A DNA stretch of 64,000 nucleotides from JAVBSX01 sp051660685 (GTDB taxonomy: Bacteria > Planctomycetota > Planctomycetia > Pirellulales > Thermoguttaceae): the NCBI GenBank assembly GCA_051660685.1, contig JBOFQB010000068.1, positions 1 through 64,000 of the forward strand. Direction: 5' to 3'. The notes below the pieces were generated by a model. The model had not been told where the DNA came from, ran no database searches, and was given only the letters and a program-made list of their open reading frames with translations. The stretch's first letter is position 1. Each line of letters begins with the position of its first letter. Both the position numbers and the translations under genes were made by a program. Positions 35,384 through 42,379 of this stretch are shown here, piece by piece.

Positions 35384-35465
35384 CGGAGGGCAAGGGAGTC
35401 GAACCCTCAACCGGTTACCCGGCAACTGATTTCGAGTCAGCCTGCTAACCATTCGCGTACCCTCC
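35384..35465 (-). tRNA. tRNA-Ser (anticodon CGA)
   Basis: Minus strand. The acceptor GGAGGGT pairs with GCCCTCC; the anticodon arm is GCTGA-CTCGAAA-TCAGT, giving anticodon CGA, which reads UCG Ser. A long variable arm with stem CCGG-GTAA-CCGG is typical of class II serine tRNAs. The T arm is GAGGG-TTCGACT-CCCTT and the discriminator base is G, as in tRNA-Ser. The D stem is short and imperfect. CCA is not encoded. It has its own terminator downstream. Confidence 0.93.
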
Positions 35466-35599
35466 TCGGTTATTCCCCGTTATTTTTTCGTCTTTTTGCC
35501 GAAAAACCGCAAAAGAGGCGAGCGAATCATCGACAAAAAGCGAGAACAACGGGAGTCAATCTACCTTTTTCTGTTGATTTCGGCAAGGGGGAGGGACTT

Positions 35600-35764
35600 G
35601 TGCTGACTCAGGTGAATCATTTGTGGACGGTTGGGATCATTGGGACAATGGGGTTGTGTCTTTGGGAGGTGTATTGGAGCAAGAAACGAAAGAAGTCCGG
35701 GCAACGAAACGCTCGTCGCCGCGGACTTATCCCCCCCCTGGGAATTTCGGAAAAATCGTTCTAA
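35600..35764 (+). CDS. Short single-helix membrane peptide
   Basis: 54 codons from GTG 35600 to TAA 35762-35764. GGGGGAGGG lies five bases before the GTG, a very strong ribosome site. Residues 7-26 (HLWTVGIIGTMGLCLWEVYW) form one membrane helix, followed at once by a highly basic stretch SKKRKKSGQRNARRRG and a short tail LIPPLGISEKSF. By the positive-inside rule the C-terminus would be cytoplasmic. No homologue is recognised. A hairpin with a T-run lies 40 bp downstream. The alternative is chance, but start context, hydrophobic core and basic flank together favour a gene. Confidence 0.55.
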   Translation: MLTQVNHLWTVGIIGTMGLCLWEVYWSKKRKKSGQRNARRRGLIPPLGISEKSF

Positions 35765-36064
35765 TTGGCTTTCAAAATCTTATGTCTTAGCACTAATAAC
35801 AACCTTGATACGACCAGGATTGTCGTTTTTTATCAAGTTTTTATGAAGGTCATCCTCACCTGAAACAAGTATCGACGATAGGGGGTGAAAATCTTTTGTT
35901 ATTTTGAAAAAATTTTTTTTGCGGCAATCGGACGGTTCTTTGTTGGGACCCGGGATTTTGGAATTGGCGGGCGAACCCCTTGTTTTTCTCTACTTTTTTG
36001 CGTATAAAGGACGGGAGATGTGTTTCCTCTCTTTTCTCTTTTTCCTTTTGCTGATTTTTGCTGA
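35765..36064. other. Spacer before purM
   Basis: 300 bp, AT-rich, with no convincing gene. It holds the inverted repeat at 35804-35837 and T-rich stretches. AAAATTTTTTTTGCGGC near 35910 may belong to a promoter region, but I see no clear -35/-10. Confidence 0.45.
35804..35837. terminator. Inverted repeat, terminator-like
   Basis: CTTGATA and TATCAAG bracket an inner stem CGAC-CAGGATT-GTCG followed by TTTTTT on the plus strand. It fits a terminator for the peptide gene at 35600. The outer arms also resemble a -35/-10 spacing (TTGATA, 17 bp, TTTTAT), so a promoter with an operator is possible. Confidence 0.5.
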
Positions 36065-37087
36065 ATGTCAACAGCGACGTACAAAGATGCTGGTGTCGAT
36101 CTCGATGTTTACGCGGATTCCATGTCCCGATTGCCGAAATGGGCGAAACGGACGTTTTCCCCGCAAGTGCTGCGATTAGAAGGCGGTTTTGCCGGGCTGT
36201 TCCGACTCCAGAGTGACACCCAAAAATATGATGATCCGGTTCTCGTCAGTTGTACGGACGGTGTTGGGACGAAACTCAAAATTGCTTGTTCGCTGAACCG
36301 ACATGAAACGGTCGGAATCGATCTGGTTGCAATGAGCGTCAATGACGCGATTTGTTGTGGAGCGAAACCGCTCTTTTTCCTCGATTATGTTGCAATGCCG
36401 AAAGACGACCCCGATTTGCTGGAACAGATTGTTTCAGGGATTTCCGAGGGGTGTTTGCAATCGGGTTGTGCCTTACTTGGGGGAGAGACGGCGATCATGT
36501 CGGACCTGTATCAACCGGGAGAATATGATTTGGCCGGTTTTTGCGTTGGAGTTGCCGAACGACGCCAGATTATTGACGGAACGGCAATCCGGGGCGGAGA
36601 TGTTCTGATTGGCGTTTCTTCAAGTGGTCTTCATTCCAACGGATACAGTCTGGTCCGAAAAGTTGTTTTTGACATGCATAAATTGGAAGCGTCGGCAACA
36701 ATACCTGAGTTGGGGCGGACAATTGGGGAGGAGTTGCTGGAACCAACCCGAATTTACGTCAACATGGTGATGTCCCTTTTGCAAAAATTTGGTGCCAATG
36801 AAGGAATTCGCGGAATTGCCCATATTACAGGAGGAGGATTGGCGGAAAATTTGGGTCGGATTCTGCCCGACGGAATTCAGCTGAACATCCAAAAGGGTTC
36901 TTGGTCCGTCCCGCCTGTTTTCAAATGGTTGCAAAAGTTAGGCCCCATTAACGATGAAGAAATGGATCGCGTGTTCAATAGGGGAATCGGTCTCGTTCTG
37001 GTTGTTCGCCCCGATGTTGCAGAGGAGGTTTTACAGCAGATTGAGTTTGAATCATGGATTATAGGGGGAATAGAGGTTGGGGGATAG
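36065..37087 (+). CDS. purM: Phosphoribosylformylglycinamidine cyclo-ligase (AIR synthetase)
   Basis: 340 residues. PurM closes the imidazole ring in purine synthesis using ATP. The glycine-rich N-terminal motif TYKDAGVDLD, DGVGTKLKIA, MSVNDAICCGAKPLFFLDYVA, GCALLGGETAIMSDLY, SSSGLHSNGYSLVRKV and HITGGGLAENLGRILP are all present. The last residues (IIGGIEVGG) are encoded by, and the stop codon taken from, a G-tract GGGGATAG array that starts inside the gene. This C-terminus replaces the usual ending and suggests that repeat growth reached into the coding region. No other purine gene is adjacent. Confidence 0.94.
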   Translation: MSTATYKDAGVDLDVYADSMSRLPKWAKRTFSPQVLRLEGGFAGLFRLQSDTQKYDDPVLVSCTDGVGTKLKIACSLNRHETVGIDLVAMSVNDAICCGAKPLFFLDYVAMPKDDPDLLEQIVSGISEGCLQSGCALLGGETAIMSDLYQPGEYDLAGFCVGVAERRQIIDGTAIRGGDVLIGVSSSGLHSNGYSLVRKVVFDMHKLEASATIPELGRTIGEELLEPTRIYVNMVMSLLQKFGANEGIRGIAHITGGGLAENLGRILPDGIQLNIQKGSWSVPPVFKWLQKLGPINDEEMDRVFNRGIGLVLVVRPDVAEEVLQQIEFESWIIGGIEVGG

Positions 37088-37133
37088 TGATTAGGGATTA
37101 GGGGATAGAGGATAGAGGATAGGGATTGGGGTT
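37060..37133 (+). repeat. G-tract array overlapping the purM 3' end
   Basis: Units such as ATAGGGGGAATAGAGG, TTGGGGGATAG, TTAGGGGATAG and GATAGGGATTGGGG. The first units are translated as the end of PurM. Confidence 0.82.
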
Positions 37134-37164
37134 GAACGGGTTAAACGTATTATTTTTCGAGAGA

Positions 37165-39351
37165 ATGAAAAACATGTACCGAATCGTTGGATGTCTGTTT
37201 TTGTGTGCTTGTCTTCTCCTTGTTGCAGGTTGTCAACAAAAGATTGCCGATAAAGATAATCCGCTGTTCCAGAATCAGGAATCAGCAGCGGATCAACAAC
37301 GGCATACGGCAGAAGCGTTTACCAATATGGTTTTGCTGTTCAACACACTTGAAAATACCCCTTTATTGCTCGGATTGCCCGGCGCAAGTGTCGAGATACA
37401 AACCGTAAGTCGTTTGAACAAATGGATTGAGTTTCAGGAACGGAACAAATTCTGGAAGAATGACCCTTATTTTGCGGAATTGAGCGGGGCATTTGCCGAG
37501 ATGTCGCAGAAACTGCAACAGGTTCTGGATTCGTTGCGCAACTTGCGAGGAGACGAAGAAAAGATTACACAGACCGTTGATGTCTCGCAACTGATTGCCG
37601 AACTGAAAGGTTTGCCGGAACAATTTCAAGAGTTGACGAAAAAAACCGGCATTGATTTTTCTGAAGAATTCAGCGTCGTGCAAAATCTTGCCGACCGTTT
37701 TTCGCGGGTTCGCAATCTACAGGAAGCGGCGGTTCTCGCGTCCGCCGACCAAATCAAAGCCGAAACCGATCAATTGTTGCTCTTGCAAAGAAACCTTTCC
37801 TCCTTCTCCGAATTGTTCAAAATCGACGCTTTTGTTTTTCATAATGCCGACGCCGACCATTTCAAACAATCGATCTGGATGAGGAACATTGCTAATTGGG
37901 TCAATCGGGACCAACAAGCTCCTTTGGATCGTGCGATTGCGCTTTTTGACTGGACCGTTCGCAACGTTGATCTTCGGTTAGGTCATGTTACACTTCCAAC
38001 AGGACAGCAGATTCTCACGCCGGTTCAAGAACCTTGGCAGACACTGTTGTTGGGACATGGAACGGTTGCAGATCGGGCTTGGGTTTTTATCGAATTGTTG
38101 CGTCAACAACGCATTGACGCCGCATTACTCTGTTTGCCCAATGAAGAAAACCCCGATTCGCCCATTCCTTGGGCGGTTGGAGTGTTGATTGACAATAACA
38201 TTTATCTGTTTCTGCCTGATTTTGGTCTCGCAATTCCCGGCCCAAAAGGGGTTGCGTTGCGTCAACAGGCCGATTCAACGAAAACGAGCGAACTGGAATA
38301 TGTTGATGTTGCAACACTTGCACAAGTTGTTGAAAATGAGGCTCTTTTGCGACAGTTGGATACAGAAGGTGTCCGTTTTCCGATTGACTCTGACAAATTG
38401 AAAGAGTCGATTGTTCTGATCGCCGAAACCCCTTCTTCGGCGTCAGAACGAATGAGTCTCGTCCAAAAAGAATTAAGCGGCGAAGAAGCCGTTCTGCTTT
38501 ATCAACCGTTTCAGGACCTCTCGGACCGTTTTTCGCAACAACCTTACGTCAAGGATGTTCAACATTGGAATCATCCGTTTTCCGCCTTGTATGAACGTCA
38601 GACACATCCTGAACGGGTTGACGGGATGATGCTCCCTTTTCGTTTTGTTGATCCGACGACGAATCGGACATCACTCTGGTCAGGTCGGGTTCTGTACTTC
38701 CTCGGAAAACATGCCGGTCCAGAAAGTGCAATCACTCATTATCAGGAAGCGAAAATGCCGGATCGGAAGTATCAGGAACTGGTTCAATCCCAGACAATTG
38801 CAATGACCCCGGAAATGCAGGCGACTTTTGCACTTGCCAAACTGAACGCTCATTATTGGTTGGGTTTGACCTGTCTGGAAACCGGTCGTCCCGCTCTTGC
38901 TCAGGAATACTTCGAGGATGTTGCACGCAGTCCACTTTTAGGAACCGGGCAATTCTGGACGTATGCACTTGCGTACAATTTGGGGCGTGCATTGGAGGAA
39001 CAAGGGGAATATGAACGGGCTGTTCAACAATACGAGCGTTATGCGCGAGCACCTGGAGCTCGCGGAAATGCTCTCCGTTCGAAATGGTTAACTCGGGAAG
39101 GTCATTTGAAGGAAACAACCGCTCAAAATACTGCGGTTGCAGAACCTGTTGTTGAACCGACATCTGAATCAACGACACAACCGGCTGTTCCTTTGACTGC
39201 GGGACCGGTTCAGCAACCCGCTGTTGAAGAGAACGTGATAAAGGAACCTGTTGAAGAAATGCCGTTGATTGAGGAAAAAGTTGAAACAGAACCGGTTGTT
39301 GAAGAGGTCATTCTTGTTGAACCTCAACTTCTTGAAGAACCGCCGAATTAG
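37165..39351 (+). CDS. Large lipoprotein with transglutaminase-like and TPR-like regions
   Basis: 728 residues from the ATG at 37165 (MKNMYRIVGC); an ATG at 37174 is possible. A lipobox LVAGC near residue 24 anchors it to a membrane. Residues about 60-230 are helical. A region near 250-370 (LDRAIALFDWTVRNV, then GTVADRAWVFIELLRQQRIDAALL, AVGVLIDNNIYLFLPDFG) resembles a transglutaminase-like fold, though no Cys-His-Asp triad is obvious. Residues about 540-640 look TPR-like (LAKLNAHYWLGLTCLETGRPALAQEYFEDV, LGRALEEQGEYERAVQQYERYA). The last 70 are a Val/Glu/Pro/Thr-rich tail. Envelope assembly or scaffolding is likely. Confidence 0.75.
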   Translation: MKNMYRIVGCLFLCACLLLVAGCQQKIADKDNPLFQNQESAADQQRHTAEAFTNMVLLFNTLENTPLLLGLPGASVEIQTVSRLNKWIEFQERNKFWKNDPYFAELSGAFAEMSQKLQQVLDSLRNLRGDEEKITQTVDVSQLIAELKGLPEQFQELTKKTGIDFSEEFSVVQNLADRFSRVRNLQEAAVLASADQIKAETDQLLLLQRNLSSFSELFKIDAFVFHNADADHFKQSIWMRNIANWVNRDQQAPLDRAIALFDWTVRNVDLRLGHVTLPTGQQILTPVQEPWQTLLLGHGTVADRAWVFIELLRQQRIDAALLCLPNEENPDSPIPWAVGVLIDNNIYLFLPDFGLAIPGPKGVALRQQADSTKTSELEYVDVATLAQVVENEALLRQLDTEGVRFPIDSDKLKESIVLIAETPSSASERMSLVQKELSGEEAVLLYQPFQDLSDRFSQQPYVKDVQHWNHPFSALYERQTHPERVDGMMLPFRFVDPTTNRTSLWSGRVLYFLGKHAGPESAITHYQEAKMPDRKYQELVQSQTIAMTPEMQATFALAKLNAHYWLGLTCLETGRPALAQEYFEDVARSPLLGTGQFWTYALAYNLGRALEEQGEYERAVQQYERYARAPGARGNALRSKWLTREGHLKETTAQNTAVAEPVVEPTSESTTQPAVPLTAGPVQQPAVEENVIKEPVEEMPLIEEKVETEPVVEEVILVEPQLLEEPPN

Positions 39352-39369
39352 TGTTTTGTTATGGAAGGC

Positions 39370-39442
39370 GTTTAGCCGAGGAACAACGTTCCGCGCGTAT
39401 TTTACGGTTCAGAACGCGCGATACGTTGTATCGCGGCTAAAC
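39370..39442. repeat. REP-like hairpin pair, family 1 (complete example)
   Basis: GTTTAGC, stem CGAGGAAC-AAC-GTTCCGCG, GCGTATTTTACGGTTC linker, stem CGCGATAC-GTT-GTATCGCG, GCTAAAC. It lies between the convergent lipoprotein and aldolase-like genes. Confidence 0.88.
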
Positions 39443-39460
39443 ACAAGGTCGCTGATCGGT

Positions 39461-40675
39461 CTAACCGAAAATGCGTTTGAGTCGTTCGAGATTCCATTTG
39501 ACCTTTTCCGCTTGTGTCATGTTGCGGAAATCCGGCGTTTCATCCGGTCCCGAATGAACCAATTCAGATTGCTGATTCCTTTTTGCCGTCTTCGTTGACG
39601 TATTAACCTTTTGTTGCGTTTGTTCCGGTTTCGTCGATGTTGAACCGGAATAACTCAATATGGCGGGCATCTCCTTGAGATCATCGTCCAAAGATCGTCG
39701 CGGTTGAATGTTCAACCGTTGTAAATCTCCATGATACGCCCGAACCGCTTCTTTCGCGTCCGTGATCTCTCCGTCCGCAATCGCTCGCAAATAACGAATG
39801 AAGGACAATTGGTGTTCGGCATTGTTGATTTTGCGTCCGTAAAGTGCAACCCGAGCTCCATATCTTTTCGCTTCACAGAGCATCTGAAAAGCGTCAAAAG
39901 TCGTTCCCGCACTTCCGCCCAGAATTCCTACAACAATGCGACTGTCATAACGGACCAAAGATTCCATTGCTTTTGGACCATAATAAGGGATTTTGAGGAA
40001 GACGGGGCGTCCCGCTTCTGCAACTCCGGCAAGAGCGCGGACGATATGATCGTTGACAAATTTCGGGATGTCGGTTGGGCAATTGGGAGCACAAGCATTG
40101 GGGCTAAAGACCTCCAAAAAGTGTCGGAACCCTTTCAATTCGGCTTCTTTACGGAATTCATTGTATGCGAGCAACGAATTGTAATCACGGTCCATGTCAT
40201 TGTTGAACGTGACCGAATAAAGACCCAGATCGGCTCCCAAATGTCGCTCTTCAGGTCGGCAATTGCATTTCCCGCACATTGCATGATCGAGGTTGGCAGT
40301 CCGAAAAGGGCGGGACGGGACAGAACCGTACACTCCTTCTGCACCTGCCAACCAAATGTCGGTTGCATCATTCGCCCGAATTGCCGGAGTAATCGGCGAA
40401 CAGTCAAAAAGACGTTCCCTGATCGTCAACAGTTCACTTGTACTGACGCTCATAAGAACAATGTCAACCAGACCTTGCGCAATGACCTCACGAATCTGTT
40501 GTCGGTATTCATCAAGTGTGCGAAATGAACCCTCGCTCGCATAATTTTCAGGACTTTGACCCGGCGCAGAAAGACCATACGCCATATCTGCATCTTTTGC
40601 ATCTGCCAAAATAAAGTCGTTGCAACTCCGATCCGTCAAAATTCGGGCCAATTTTCGGTCAAGTGATTTTTGCAT
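39461..40675 (-). CDS. Class I aldolase-like (DeoC/LacD/DhnA-type) TIM-barrel protein
   Basis: 404 residues from the ATG at 40675 (MQKSLDRKLARIL). The core reads like a Schiff-base aldolase barrel: DFILADAKDADMAYG, LVDIVLMSVSTSELLTIRE, DLGLYSVTFNND, FRHFLEVFSPNACAPNCP, VFLKIPYYGPKAMESLV, IVVGILGGSAGTTFDAFQML, ARVALYGRKIN. KIPYYG and the GGSAGT phosphate-type loop match this superfamily, with Lys of KIPY a candidate Schiff-base residue. A short Cys group (CGKCNCRPEERH) near residue 135 is unusual and might bind metal. The last 70 residues are disordered. The substrate is unknown. Confidence 0.8.
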   Translation of the reverse strand: MQKSLDRKLARILTDRSCNDFILADAKDADMAYGLSAPGQSPENYASEGSFRTLDEYRQQIREVIAQGLVDIVLMSVSTSELLTIRERLFDCSPITPAIRANDATDIWLAGAEGVYGSVPSRPFRTANLDHAMCGKCNCRPEERHLGADLGLYSVTFNNDMDRDYNSLLAYNEFRKEAELKGFRHFLEVFSPNACAPNCPTDIPKFVNDHIVRALAGVAEAGRPVFLKIPYYGPKAMESLVRYDSRIVVGILGGSAGTTFDAFQMLCEAKRYGARVALYGRKINNAEHQLSFIRYLRAIADGEITDAKEAVRAYHGDLQRLNIQPRRSLDDDLKEMPAILSYSGSTSTKPEQTQQKVNTSTKTAKRNQQSELVHSGPDETPDFRNMTQAEKVKWNLERLKRIFG

Positions 40676-40840
40676 GTTATCTTGTATCAATTGTAGGGAT
40701 TTGGCAGTGTATTGGATAAACATTACAACCTGTCTGTTCTAACGGACAGAAATGGGCCGTTCTTTGCCCAAAATGGACATTTTCCGGCGAAAATCCGCGA
40801 AGAGTTCTGATTGAAGAGGTTGGAGAAAAAACTCCGATTG

Positions 40841-40950
40841 TTGAGCCGCGATACAACGTATCGCGCGAAAAGAAGGTAGGAGGAAAGAAGGGGAAAACAG
40901 GAAGATAACGGCATCTCGCAAATCAATCGGTTTCTTCCCTTTTTGGGTGT
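40841..40950. repeat. Composite REP/purine-rich dispersed element, copy 2
   Basis: A full REP stem (CGCGATAC-AAC-GTATCGCG) followed by GAAAAGAAGGTAGGAGG, then CAGGAAGATAACGGCATCTC, TCAATCGGTTTCTTCCC and TTTTTGGG. It has the same order as at 4979 and 59873. Confidence 0.8.
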
Positions 40951-40980
40951 CTCCGTTCTCACTCTCAATATTATCTCTAT

Positions 40981-41090
40981 TAGACTTGTTCGGCAACCGA
41001 TTGAAACACTCAAAAAATTTTATCTGTTTTTTCAAAAATACGTTCATTTGACAAAATAGGCAAAATAATTTGAGTTCTCGAACAAGTCTA
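40981..41090. mobile_element. MITE of about 110 bp with TA flanks, copy 1
   Basis: TA, then GACTTGTTCG at the left end and CGAACAAGTC, then TA, at the right end: ten-base perfect terminal inverted repeats flanked by TA, as in Tc1/mariner-IS630-type elements. The interior is AT-rich and non-coding. It matches the reverse complement of 57916-58026 over its whole length. Confidence 0.85.
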
Positions 41091-41136
41091 TTCCTATTCT
41101 ACCTTCTACCTCCTAACTCCTACCTTCTCAAAATAA

Positions 41137-41160
41137 ATACGCGCAGAATGTTGTTCTGCG
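41137..41160. repeat. Half REP-like hairpin, family 1
   Basis: ATACGCGCAGAATGTTGTTC and TGCG: stem CGCAGAAT-GTT-GTTCTGCG with one wobble pair. Confidence 0.75.
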
Positions 41161-41176
41161 TTATGTTGTAAAGACC

Positions 41177-41650
41177 TTATTTTGAGTCTGTGTTTTGGAG
41201 AGTTGAATGATTCGAGGGACCCGTCTGTTCGGAACCGGGCTGATTGGGGGGAGCAAAAACAACTCGTTGAATTTGAACGTAATTGTCCCCTTGATATTCC
41301 GTATACATCCCCGTCACACTCCAAATGATTCGGGTCGGACTCGTCGCAATTGCTTGCATCACCCGCTCAAGATTCAGGTTTTCCAAACAACAAAACCGTT
41401 CAGATTCGTCCTCAGAAAAAAGATAGACCCGGGTTCCAACGGATCGAAAAATACAGCGTTTGTCTTTGAAAACGGTTCCTTCACGCAAACGCTTTTTTTT
41501 GACGGTTATTTTTTCAGAAGGTTCCAACGATTGCGTGTCTTTACCCCGCAAACCGGGCCGATTTGCGTCCCGATCTGTTTGTGCTTGCAAATGAAGAAAC
41601 GCAAGACCAACAATTGTCAAAACGAGCAGGAAAAAAAACGTTTTTTTCAT
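41177..41650 (-). CDS. Secreted protein of unknown function
   Basis: 157 residues with a signal peptide (FFFLLVLTIVGLAFLHLQAQ). The mature part is basic near its start (KKKRLREG) and has a small beta-rich core: VFKDKRCIFRSVGTRVYLFSEDESERFCCLENLNLERVMQAI, then WSVTGMYTEYQGDNYVQIQRVVFAP. That looks like an OB-type or similar barrel, but I do not recognise the family. The tail is disordered. It follows accB by 23 bp on the same strand, so co-transcription is likely, although the roles seem unrelated. Confidence 0.7.
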   Translation of the reverse strand: MKKTFFFLLVLTIVGLAFLHLQAQTDRDANRPGLRGKDTQSLEPSEKITVKKKRLREGTVFKDKRCIFRSVGTRVYLFSEDESERFCCLENLNLERVMQAIATSPTRIIWSVTGMYTEYQGDNYVQIQRVVFAPPNQPGSEQTGPSNHSTLQNTDSK

Positions 41651-41673
41651 AGGAATTCAACAATGTTGCCGTT

Positions 41674-42171
41674 TTAACCCCGGAGATCAATTTTGAAAAG
41701 CGGTTTTCCAAACTCAACGGGTTCTCCATTTTTGACGAGAACGGCGACAATTTTCCCCGTCAATTCGGCTTGAATCTCGTTGAAGACTTTCATTGCTTCG
41801 ATGATACAGACGGTTTTTTCGGGGGAGACGAAATCGCCGATTTTGGCGAACGAGGGAGCACCTGGAGAGGACGAGGAATAAAAGGTCCCGACCATAGGAC
41901 TTTTGACAAAAGCGAAATGTTTGGGATCATCCAGTTCCGCAACCGCAATAGGGGCTGTTGTTGAAGCGGACACAGGATTTACAACAGTCGCGGTCGAGGG
42001 GAGAACGGCAATCGGTGTTGCAACGGAAGTCGAACCCCGTCGCAGTTGGACCCGTTGATCCCCCTGTTGCAAATCAATCTCCAGAACATCGTGATCCTGC
42101 ATTAAACCCAACAGTTGACGAATTCGTCGAACGTCAAACAAATCGGTCTTTTCTTTTTCAGTATTGCCCAT
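41674..42171 (-). CDS. accB: Biotin carboxyl carrier protein of acetyl-CoA carboxylase
   Basis: 165 residues. The N-terminal segment (FDVRRIRQLLGLMQDHDVLEIDLQQGDQRVQLRRG) is the AccB docking part. A Pro/Ala/Val/Thr-rich linker follows, then the biotinyl domain with PMVGTFYSSSSPGAPSF and the lysine to be biotinylated in EAMKV. It carries carboxybiotin in malonyl-CoA formation, the first step of fatty acid synthesis. accC, which usually follows accB, is not next to it; a secreted-protein gene is in its place. Confidence 0.94.
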   Translation of the reverse strand: MGNTEKEKTDLFDVRRIRQLLGLMQDHDVLEIDLQQGDQRVQLRRGSTSVATPIAVLPSTATVVNPVSASTTAPIAVAELDDPKHFAFVKSPMVGTFYSSSSPGAPSFAKIGDFVSPEKTVCIIEAMKVFNEIQAELTGKIVAVLVKNGEPVEFGKPLFKIDLRG

Positions 42172-42379
42172 AATACGCTGTGTTAAGCTAATGGTGTTAT
42201 TTCTTCGTCAGTCAACAAACTCCCAAACCCGTCTAAACCTTTACCCTAAAATTATGTCATATCGCCGTTCCGTCGTTTCATCATATCACTTCATTGTATC
42301 CTTTTTTTGAAAAAATCAACCTGTTTTCGGAAAATTCACTCGTACTATGTACGGTCCGAATCAACCCGTGTTGCTCTTG

